The translations under genes and the position numbers were made by a program. A stretch of DNA of 6,847 nt from the NCBI GenBank assembly GCA_002493835.1, contig DLAA01000045.1:1-6847 (forward strand). Direction: 5' to 3'. Below the pieces are notes generated by a model. It saw only the letters and a program-made list of their open reading frames with translations, ran no database searches and was not told the origin of the DNA. How positions within the stretch are numbered: the first letter of the stretch is position 1; each line of letters starts with the position of its first letter. Positions 1-5,896 of this stretch are shown here, in pieces. The DNA comes from Lachnospiraceae bacterium UBA7060. GTDB lineage: Bacteria; Bacillota; Clostridia; Lachnospirales; Lachnospiraceae.

Positions 1-16
1 ACATGGAGGTGCATAT

Positions 17-364
17 ATGGCAAGGACTAAAAAAATTAACAGGGACATGGGGTTACGTCTGAAGAAAGCCCGGACTGATCAAAAACTGACCTATGAGGAA
101 CTGTCGGAAAAATCCGGCGTTTCATCGCGCTATATAAAAGAAATTGAAAATCACGGAAACGTGCCAAGCCTTGAAAAGCTGGGGCAGCTCATACGAGCCT
201 TACATATTTCTGCTGATCCATTCTTTTATCCAACTGCACCAGCGGGCAATCTTGACTACCAAAGGCTTCTGGTCTATCTATCTCAATGTACAGAGGAACA
301 GATAACAACCATTCTCGCCATTGTAGAAGCCTATCTTCGGACTAACAAATACCCTAAAGAATAG
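17..364 (+). CDS. XRE-family helix-turn-helix transcriptional regulator
   Basis: This 115-residue cytoplasmic protein is a small DNA-binding repressor/regulator of the XRE (Cro/CI-like) family. Residues about 11-66 form the five-helix HTH domain: a basic first helix (GLRLKKARTDQKLT), then YEELSEKSGVSSRYIKEIENH, where the second and recognition helices lie, then SLEKLGQLIRALHIS, the usual closing helix. The C-terminal part (about 78-110) is predicted helical and could mediate dimerisation; I do not recognise a sensory domain. The ATG is supported by GGAGG at 5-9 with a 7-nt spacer. It is the only + strand gene here and converges on the minus-strand operon. Similar small XRE proteins are common in conjugative and phage-like elements, but nothing else here proves an element. 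The family call is secure; the target is unknown. Confidence 0.9.
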   Translation: MARTKKINRDMGLRLKKARTDQKLTYEELSEKSGVSSRYIKEIENHGNVPSLEKLGQLIRALHISADPFFYPTAPAGNLDYQRLLVYLSQCTEEQITTILAIVEAYLRTNKYPKE

Positions 365-420
365 GATAACAGAAAGACCTTGATTTTCTTTTGAGAATTT
401 CTGATTTATTCTGTACCAAG

Positions 421-460
421 AAGCAGGGTGGCTTACATACAGTTTTCAGCCACCCTGCTT
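421..460. terminator. Hairpin between convergent genes, likely intrinsic terminator
   Basis: A perfect 13-bp inverted repeat pairs 421-433 (AAGCAGGGTGGCT) with 448-460, around a 14-nt loop. Read on the + strand it is followed by TATTTG and, a little later, CTTTTTT, so it probably ends transcription of the XRE gene. Its right arm touches the stop codon (460-462) of the minus-strand gene. It may therefore also act from that side, although no T-tract follows the stem on the minus strand. Confidence 0.72.
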
Positions 461-795
461 TATTTGCACACTTTTTTCAATATTTTTTTAACCTGTCCAC
501 TCTTGTGAACAATGCCTAATCCTTCCAAAATTTGTATGCCGTCCACAATCCCCTGGTAATATGCACACTGTTCCTCTTTATAATGGGCATGGTCAACAGC
601 ATCCATGTAATTCTCCAAAAACGACTTATTCTCCTCCGACTGTTTGCAAAGATATTCTTCAAATGCTTTTTTCTTCTTTTGCAGTTCACGATTGGCAGTT
701 TTGGCATCCTTTGTCCGGATAACATACTCCCTGTCCTCTCTTTCACTCCGCATTTCCTCAAAAACATCTGATAATATTTCAAAAACTTCATTCAT
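460..795 (-). CDS. Small hypothetical protein, mostly helical and charged
   Basis: I do not recognise this 111-residue protein with confidence. It has no signal peptide and no membrane segment, and is probably cytoplasmic. Residues 1-60 are rich in Glu, Lys and Arg and look like long helices or a short coiled coil (ELQKKKKAFEEYL). Residues 58-95 (FLENYMDAVDHAHYKEEQCAYYQGIVDGIQILEGLGI) resemble the helical C-terminal part of small Clostridia proteins of the DUF6809 type, where a helix ends in a Gly-rich 'G...G..i' motif, but the match is loose. The last segment is Lys-rich. The start is supported by AAAGGAAG 8 nt upstream of the ATG. It lies 72 nt downstream of the winged-helix gene on the same strand and shares its AT-rich composition, so the two are likely co-transcribed. 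It is the last gene before the hairpin at 421-460. Confidence 0.7.
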   Translation of the reverse strand: MNEVFEILSDVFEEMRSEREDREYVIRTKDAKTANRELQKKKKAFEEYLCKQSEENKSFLENYMDAVDHAHYKEEQCAYYQGIVDGIQILEGLGIVHKSGQVKKILKKVCK

Positions 796-867
796 TACTA
801 TTGCTTCCTTTCTTCAATGGATATTCCGGGGTGTACATAACAAAAATAAGCAATTTTCTGTTTTCCG

Positions 868-1281
868 TCACAGATCATTGCTTAAATTTTTGTTAAAGCA
901 ATATCCGGCACCCCAAACTGTCTGTATATAGATTGGTCTGCCCGGATTTTCTTCAATTTTCTCCCGTAAGTGATGAATATGGCTCATGACAATATTGTAA
1001 TCTCCAAGATATGGTTCTTTCCAAACGTTATTATATATCTGTTCTTTAGTGAATACCCTCCCCGGATTACTCGCTAACAAGTGCAAAATTTCAAACTCTA
1101 TGTATGTGGTCTTAACCTCTTTTCCATCACGATATACCAATCGTTTAGATTTATCTATTTCCATTCCTTTAAATTTCAGTTTTGTTTCCACTTGCAGTTC
1201 TGCTTTTTCTTCCAGATTATCCAAAGCAGACATGACCGTATTCAACACTTCATCTTCATTTTCCTTCAAAAGAAGCAACAA
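868..1281 (-). CDS. Winged-helix DNA-binding protein (OmpR/PhoB C-terminal type), no receiver
   Basis: A 137-residue protein, counted from TTG at 1281. Residues 35-129 are a complete OmpR/PhoB effector domain: the β-strand part (KFKGMEIDKSKRLVYRDGKEV), the first helices (IEFEILHLLASNPGRVFTKEQIYNNVW), the recognition helix (YNIVMSHIHHLREKI) and the closing hairpin (RPIYIQTVWGAGYCF). Full response regulators of this family are about 220-240 residues with an N-terminal receiver; here only about 34 residues precede the DNA-binding domain, and there is no phospho-acceptor region. It is either a genuine stand-alone wHTH regulator or a remnant. The start is doubtful. AGGAGG at 1301-1306 lies 7 nt before ATA (1291-1293), giving IAKLLLLLKENED; no in-frame ATG exists upstream, and TTG at 1281 is 19 nt from that site. 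It follows the permease with a 31-nt gap. Regulatory target unknown. Confidence 0.8.
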   Translation of the reverse strand: MLLLLKENEDEVLNTVMSALDNLEEKAELQVETKLKFKGMEIDKSKRLVYRDGKEVKTTYIEFEILHLLASNPGRVFTKEQIYNNVWKEPYLGDYNIVMSHIHHLREKIEENPGRPIYIQTVWGAGYCFNKNLSNDL

Positions 1282-1300
1282 TAATTTAGCTATGTCATGT

Positions 1301-1306
1301 CCTCCT
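1301..1306 (-). promoter_or_regulatory. Strong ribosome-binding site facing ATA instead of ATG
   Basis: AGGAGG on the minus strand. Seven bases downstream in the winged-helix frame is ATA (1293-1291), the ideal distance for a start codon. The only nearby ATG (1298-1296) is 2 nt away, out of frame, and runs into TAG after two codons. One G-to-A change would explain the arrangement; an AUA start is the alternative. Confidence 0.6.
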
Positions 1307-1312
1307 AACTTT

Positions 1313-2215
1313 TCACAAAACCATATTAACCAGCATTCCCGTAAGCAGGGAAAAGAGCATTACAAAAACAATATAAAAGATAAACCTTTTCATTCCGAGG
1401 ACAATCTTCAATGCCCCAAGATTGGTAATCTTCGTAGCTGGCCCCGTAATCATAAACGCCGCCGCACTCCCAATGCTCATGCCATCCCACAGCCACTGCT
1501 GTAAAAGCGGGATTGTTCCGCCGCCGCAGGCATAGAGCGGCACTCCGATTGTTGCCGCCATCAGTACGCCCCACGCTTCATTTCCACCAAACAAGGTGGT
1601 AGTCACTTCTGTCGGCACATACCTTTGGAACAGCGCAGAAAGCAGGATGCCAAATAGAAAATACAGCCCCGTCGCTTTCACATTCCGCCACAGATTTTTC
1701 AGATAGCGGAGCAGGATATTCGGATCGGTATCCCTGCTCTTCGGCTCATCGAATCCCTCAAAGCGGAAAAATGATTTGTTTTGATAAAATGCCCTTACAA
1801 GCAGTCCTGCTAAAGTCCCGCATAAAAAGCAGGAAACAATGCGGACTGCAAGCACAGTCCCGCCCAGCGCCATGCTGTATAAAATGAGCTGGGGATTCAA
1901 AAGCACCGAACTCATCATAAACGCCGCCAGCCAGTCGTCACGCATACCGCTTCTGGAAAAGGAAGCCGCAATCGGGATTGTCCCATACATACACAGCGGC
2001 GAGGCAATGCCAAGAGCCGAGGCAATGGGTATGCCCATCAAGCCAAGCTTTTTATCGCCGAGTGAGCGGAACACGCCGTGGATATGATCCTTTAAAAATA
2101 CCGAAACGGCAGAGCCGATGAGCATTCCCAGCACCCAATATTTAAAAATCTGTTCAAACTGGATGCCGAAATAATACCAAAGATAAATAAATTCCCGGTG
2201 GATTATCTGGCCCAT
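1313..2215 (-). CDS. Permease of the ArsP/DUF318 family (PF03773-type)
   Basis: A 300-residue polytopic membrane protein with two related halves. The first has helices about 24-41, 60-82, 97-117 and 120-142; the second about 180-197, 212-236, 245-265 and 277-300, joined by a hydrophilic loop (about 143-178). The family hallmark is a Cys/Gly-Thr-Ile-Pro motif in each half, visible as SPLCMYGTIP (72-81) and VPLYACGGGTIP (224-235), so Cys75 and Cys230 are candidate substrate-contact residues; TGPATKI (257-263) is also typical. Members include ArsP, which exports organoarsenicals, and related proteins linked to copper or zinc efflux; the substrate here cannot be read from sequence. The length fits the family. 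GAGGGG precedes the ATG, and the gap to the ECF gene is 30 nt, so it belongs to the operon. No metal-sensing ArsR-type repressor is visible nearby. Confidence 0.87.
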   Translation of the reverse strand: MGQIIHREFIYLWYYFGIQFEQIFKYWVLGMLIGSAVSVFLKDHIHGVFRSLGDKKLGLMGIPIASALGIASPLCMYGTIPIAASFSRSGMRDDWLAAFMMSSVLLNPQLILYSMALGGTVLAVRIVSCFLCGTLAGLLVRAFYQNKSFFRFEGFDEPKSRDTDPNILLRYLKNLWRNVKATGLYFLFGILLSALFQRYVPTEVTTTLFGGNEAWGVLMAATIGVPLYACGGGTIPLLQQWLWDGMSIGSAAAFMITGPATKITNLGALKIVLGMKRFIFYIVFVMLFSLLTGMLVNMVL

Positions 2216-2245
2216 TTTCTCACCCCTCTCTACATCCGGCTGCCT

Positions 2246-2833
2246 TTAACTTTGCATCTCGGCCCCTGCCTGAACAATCTTTTTCTTTTTTGTAAAAGGA
2301 ACAATCTTCGCCTTATCCAATGCCACCATAATGGCGGGGATCAGAATCAGCTGCACAATGATGCCGGGGATAGCCGTAAGCAGCGCACCTGAAATAAACG
2401 CCTGCCAGCCGAACGGTACATTCAAAGCACCAATCATAACAACACGGGCAATGCCCCATACAATCCTCCCGCCAACCATTGCAATAAGCAGGGAACGGTA
2501 CAGAGAGAATATGCACTTCCACTTTGAATGGCCATAAAGGAATCCGGCGATCACGCCGTAAGCGCACAGCTCAAACGCCATGCCGATTCCCGTAGGCATA
2601 GGTGGCATACCAAAGAGCGCAAAGCGCAGCAGCGGACAGATAAAGCCTACGATGCCGCCGTACTTCCACCCGCAGATCAGGCCGCACAGTAACACGGGGA
2701 TATGCATGGGAAGCAGCATACTTCCTATCTGGGGTATCTGCCACGTTAAAAAAGGCAAAGCCAGTCCCAGTGCCAAAAACATGGCCGCTAAAACCATATT
2801 TTTGATGGTATTGTTTTTAGTAGTGTTCTCCAT
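2246..2833 (-). CDS. ECF transporter S component (substrate-binding membrane protein)
   Basis: A 195-residue integral membrane protein of the energy-coupling factor S-component superfamily (PF12822-like). S components bind a vitamin, cofactor precursor or nucleoside-like molecule outside the cell and dock on the shared EcfA/EcfA'/EcfT module, which is not in this window. Helix 1 carries the Ala-rich face that contacts EcfT (NMVLAAMFLALGLALP, 12-27). LPMHIPVLLCGLICGWKYG (41-59) and the following PLLRFALFGMPP (67-78) are typical of the COG4684-like subgroup. About six hydrophobic helices can be drawn, ending in a Lys-rich cytoplasmic tail (181-185). The ATG has AAAGGAG 7 nt upstream. The gap to the upstream kinase gene is only 36 nt, leaving no room for a riboswitch that would reveal the ligand. 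The pairing with a kinase suggests its substrate is phosphorylated after uptake. The superfamily call is firm; the ligand is unknown. Confidence 0.88.
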   Translation of the reverse strand: MENTTKNNTIKNMVLAAMFLALGLALPFLTWQIPQIGSMLLPMHIPVLLCGLICGWKYGGIVGFICPLLRFALFGMPPMPTGIGMAFELCAYGVIAGFLYGHSKWKCIFSLYRSLLIAMVGGRIVWGIARVVMIGALNVPFGWQAFISGALLTAIPGIIVQLILIPAIMVALDKAKIVPFTKKKKIVQAGAEMQS

Positions 2834-2869
2834 TATGAAACTCCTTTCGCAAAACGCAAATTGTATATG

Positions 2870-3925
2870 TTAAAAAAACTCTGACGTGTCAATCACTGTA
2901 TGGGCGTTTTCCATGACCGCAAAATCACGGTAATACCGCTTCTCCAAGGGAATCCACAGGTCACGAAATGCAGCCAGTTCTGTTTCTCCTTCTCTTTCCC
3001 GCAGACGGCTCATCTGCCGCTCCGGGGAACAGGTCAGGAAAATACGGAAATCAGCCTGCTCCCGCAGGAGAGGATGCTGGCTGTAGCTGCCCTCTATCAC
3101 GGTAAGGCTCTTTGGGTGCAGCGTGACCATTTCACCGAAGCTGCCTGTCCCGCAATGATAAGGACGGTACGAAACAGGCTGCCCCGCCTGAATCGGCTTT
3201 ATGACGCTGTCCAGCAGATAGCCAAAATTCATATTGCCACCAGGCACGTTCTGCCAGTCCCTTTCCCTCTGTTCCTTCGGCAGATAAAAATCATCCATGT
3301 GGATTACATTGCAGTCAAACACCTCCGCAGCAAGCTCTCCAAACGATGTTTTGCCGCTCCCGCACCGCCCGTCAACGGAAACAAGTACGGGCTTTTTCTC
3401 CCCGATAAGCGAAGCAATCGCCGTAAGCGCAGGGAAATAAGCGGCATACTGCGTCCGCAGCAGACGGTAGCGGGGGCTATATGCCACCCGGAATGTTTCA
3501 CTGTGATGAATCGGCGGGCATCCGCTGGCACGGTACTCCGAAAGCCAGTCTGCCATGCCGTGAATATCCATGCCCTCCAGCACTTGTAGCATGGTCTGCA
3601 AATCTTTTTCGCTCCCCGCAGGCTCCCGCGCTGTCAAATAAAAAAGCCTTGCCAAAATAGGGGCTGCTGTCTCCGGATTGTATTCCGGGGTTAAATGGAA
3701 TCTGCAAAGACCGTTCCCAATCGGCTGGGGATTGTCCTCCGCTGCATCGGATGGGATTTCGCTCCATTCAGACAGGATTCTTTCCAGTGCCAGCCCTTCA
3801 TCCTCCACGAAATGCTCTGCCCCAAATGCGCTCTGATAAGCCAGCTTCCCATAATCCTGCGGCTGCATCAAAGGGTATCTGCTTCGGTGTCCTGCCACGA
3901 CTGCCTCAAATTCTTCTCCGCTCAT
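2870..3925 (-). CDS. Two-domain protein with C-terminal uridine-kinase-like P-loop domain
   Basis: A 351-residue cytoplasmic protein. Residues about 175-340 form a P-loop kinase of the uridine kinase/phosphoribulokinase type: Walker A GRCGSGKTS (186-194) after a hydrophobic strand (PVLVSVD), the HMDDFY motif (209-214) used for catalysis or substrate contact, YRPYHC (253-258), a strand TVIEGSYS (275-282), and an Arg-rich lid-like segment RLREREG (307-313). It probably transfers phosphate from ATP to a nucleoside, a vitamin or another small hydroxyl compound. Residues 1-170 are a separate soluble region with motifs DYGKLAYQSAFGAEHFV (24-40) and FHLTPEYNP (76-84); I cannot assign it to a named fold, and uridine kinases of about 200-220 residues lack it. 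It ends 36 nt before the ECF S gene and starts 18 nt after the DUF362 gene, with a weak GA-rich ribosome-binding site. Salvage of the imported ligand is an inference. Confidence 0.82.
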   Translation of the reverse strand: MSGEEFEAVVAGHRSRYPLMQPQDYGKLAYQSAFGAEHFVEDEGLALERILSEWSEIPSDAAEDNPQPIGNGLCRFHLTPEYNPETAAPILARLFYLTAREPAGSEKDLQTMLQVLEGMDIHGMADWLSEYRASGCPPIHHSETFRVAYSPRYRLLRTQYAAYFPALTAIASLIGEKKPVLVSVDGRCGSGKTSFGELAAEVFDCNVIHMDDFYLPKEQRERDWQNVPGGNMNFGYLLDSVIKPIQAGQPVSYRPYHCGTGSFGEMVTLHPKSLTVIEGSYSQHPLLREQADFRIFLTCSPERQMSRLREREGETELAAFRDLWIPLEKRYYRDFAVMENAHTVIDTSEFF

Positions 3926-3943
3926 CCGCTGATCCCGCCTCTC

Positions 3944-5122
3944 TCATTCAAGAACAGTCAGACGATAATGGCGGCTGCCAAGTCCGATATCCTCTGCATT
4001 TTCAAGTGTGTGCAGACCGTTACGGCCTTCCACACGGTTTATAAAAGACTCGTTCCCCTCAGATACCCACACAAGGTCGATACACGCCTGGTCTAACGCC
4101 ACCGGATCAGCTGACGCCAAAATCCCGATGTCGTGCATATCGGGTTCGGCGGGATTTCCGCTACAGTCACAGTCAATGGAAAGGCGGTTCATCACGTTGA
4201 TGTAGACAATGCGCTCGCCGTTTCCGAGATAATCCGACACGGATTTGCCCGCATCCCCCATTGCCTCACAGAACGCATCCTGCGCCCCGCCCCACGGGCT
4301 TGTCAGGCTTGTGCCGCCGGAATGGATCCAGCTTTTCCCCTGCGCCGAGCCAAGCCCTATGGATATGTTTTTGATAGCGCCTCCAAAACCGGCCATCGCA
4401 TGGCCTTTAAAATGAGACAGCACAAGATAGCTGTCATAGTCTGCAAAAGCTGCGCCCACATAATTCTCTTTCAGCACCGTGCCGCCCTCCACAGGAAGTG
4501 TCATGGAGCCGTCCTCGTCCTGAATCTGAAAATCTGCAATCGCCGTAAAGCCATGATCCTCTGCCACCTGATAATGTGCAGCCGTAGAAGCGCGGGAGCC
4601 GCCGTATGCGGTATTGCACTCCACAATCGTGCCGTCCACGAGCTGCACCACATCCTGAATCAGCTCCGGACGCAGATAGTTGGAAGCGGGCGGCTCACCG
4701 GTAGAGAGCTTCACCGCCACCCTGCCTGTAGGCGACCACTGGAGCGCATTGTAAATCTCCACCATAGACTCTGCCGATATATCTGAGATAAAGTAAACAA
4801 CCGGGGCAGATTCCTCATCTGTATTGTATTCAAGTGTGGACAAGGCAATCTCTGCCCCGCCATTCGTCATAAGCACTCCATCCGTGCCAGAATTTCCGTC
4901 AGATTCATCCGCTCTGACCGTGTCCGAATCATTCACGTCATCCCGGGATTCCTCCGGCTCTGAAGATGTCCCCGACTCCGCAGGCACTTCTTCCTGCGGC
5001 TGCGTCACTCCGGCTGTTTCTGACGGTGCAACGCTTTCCTGCTGGCCATTACTGCCGCATCCCGCAAGCAGCATGGACGTCACAGTAAGCAATGCAAATA
5101 ATGTTGCCATCTGTTTTTTCAT
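3944..5122 (-). CDS. DUF362-domain lipoprotein
   Basis: A 392-residue exported lipoprotein. Residues 1-22 are a lipoprotein signal (MKKQMATLFALL...) with lipobox LLAGC, placing the lipidated cysteine at 22. Residues 23-80 are a Ser/Glu/Asp-rich disordered linker. Residues about 82-390 match the DUF362 family: strand-rich regions, SHFKGHAMAGFGGAIKNISIGLGS (236-259), and INVMNRLSIDCDCSGN with DCDC at 317-320, followed by DIGILASADPVALDQACIDLV (331-351). DUF362 proteins often sit beside redox or iron-sulfur partners; a metal or cluster role for the DCDC motif is plausible but unproven, and no ferredoxin-type CxxCxxCxxxC motif is present. The ATG has AAAGGAA 9 nt upstream. It is the third gene of the minus-strand operon, 74 nt after the DUF4405 gene. 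Molecular function is unknown; its location, outside the cell and membrane-anchored, is well supported. Confidence 0.88.
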   Translation of the reverse strand: MKKQMATLFALLTVTSMLLAGCGSNGQQESVAPSETAGVTQPQEEVPAESGTSSEPEESRDDVNDSDTVRADESDGNSGTDGVLMTNGGAEIALSTLEYNTDEESAPVVYFISDISAESMVEIYNALQWSPTGRVAVKLSTGEPPASNYLRPELIQDVVQLVDGTIVECNTAYGGSRASTAAHYQVAEDHGFTAIADFQIQDEDGSMTLPVEGGTVLKENYVGAAFADYDSYLVLSHFKGHAMAGFGGAIKNISIGLGSAQGKSWIHSGGTSLTSPWGGAQDAFCEAMGDAGKSVSDYLGNGERIVYINVMNRLSIDCDCSGNPAEPDMHDIGILASADPVALDQACIDLVWVSEGNESFINRVEGRNGLHTLENAEDIGLGSRHYRLTVLE

Positions 5123-5196
5123 AGTTTACTATTCCTTTCTAATTTTTTTGTGCCATATCAGTGGCGTATGGAAGTTTCTTTTTGTTTATCCATTCC

Positions 5197-5892
5197 TCAT
5201 CTATCTTTGTCCTGCCCTCGTCTGCCGAATACCGACAGCAACTTTACTGCATAATATCCCAAAAGCGCAAAAAGTGCCATGACCGCAAAATAGTCTGCCA
5301 GAAAATAAATCAGCGGTTCGGAAAAATCGTAAAAGGCAAAATGCGTCCGCATCAGCATATAGTCTACGAAATCCCTCTTGATAAAGGCGCAAATCCCGTA
5401 AGCCGCAGTTACCGCAGCCACTATACGGATAATATTAGTCCGGGCTTTTGAAGCTTTCTCTCGCCGAAATACTTTCCGCAGCATTCCTAAGATTCCCACG
5501 CCGTGAAATCCGAGATGCACCGACACAAGCACATAGCACCAGTAGGAAACCACCATATGCGCCGACCTTGCAAGGGACTGTCCGCCACCTGCGGCAAGAA
5601 AGGAAAACGCATACCGGCTCATCACCATGCCGCTAATCATAAGGGTAAGCATCATCAGGAAAATCAGGATATTGACAGCCGTTCCCAAAGCCCGGACAGT
5701 ACGATAGCGTCCCCTAAAAAGGTTTGTATGCCATTTCCAGTTCAGACCGTGATGCAGCAGAAACAATATAAACATTGCGATGCCTGCCCATTCGTGAAAT
5801 TCTTCCCCGATGAGGGAATATGCCATAAGCATGGGCAGGAGCGCCGTCATAATGGCATCGGTTATGATCTGCAGCTTCCGCTTCGCGGTCAT
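5197..5892 (-). CDS. DUF4405 integral membrane protein, cytochrome b-like
   Basis: A 231-residue polytopic membrane protein with about six hydrophobic helices (roughly 11-28, 34-50, 71-93, 111-133, 152-170, 192-220). Histidines lie in the helices in heme-ligand style: H33, H47-H48 and H55 (FHEWAGIAMFILFLLHHGLNWKWH), then H112 (SAHMVVSYW) and H126/H130 (VHLGFH). DUF4405 proteins resemble the b-heme membrane subunits of cytochrome b561 and ferric reductase types, so electron transfer across or along the membrane is the likely role; heme binding is inferred, not shown. I chose ATG at 5892: GGAG (5900-5903) lies 7 nt upstream, and the start is 4 nt after the flavodoxin stop, suggesting translational coupling. 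The longer frame from 5946 would overlap the flavodoxin gene by 50 nt and add a polar N-terminus (MRRARWKNGWTVLDWSDG). Confidence 0.85.
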   Translation of the reverse strand: MTAKRKLQIITDAIMTALLPMLMAYSLIGEEFHEWAGIAMFILFLLHHGLNWKWHTNLFRGRYRTVRALGTAVNILIFLMMLTLMISGMVMSRYAFSFLAAGGGQSLARSAHMVVSYWCYVLVSVHLGFHGVGILGMLRKVFRREKASKARTNIIRIVAAVTAAYGICAFIKRDFVDYMLMRTHFAFYDFSEPLIYFLADYFAVMALFALLGYYAVKLLSVFGRRGQDKDR

Positions 5893-5896
5893 TCCG

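Noticed and set aside
2900..3589. 229-codon open frame on the + strand
   Set aside because: Antisense to the kinase gene, whose Walker A and HMDDFY motifs are coded on the minus strand. No domain is visible in the + strand translation.
4133..4786. 217-codon open frame on the + strand
   Set aside because: It lies antisense within the DUF362 gene, whose lipobox, family motifs and ribosome-binding site are clear. The + strand peptide is Arg/His/Cys-rich with no recognisable domain.
5123..5196. 74-nt gap before the DUF362 gene as a riboswitch, terminator or internal promoter
   Set aside because: Only a weak GCCA/TGGC stem without a T-tract and no clear -35/-10 pair; nothing supportable beyond the ribosome-binding site.
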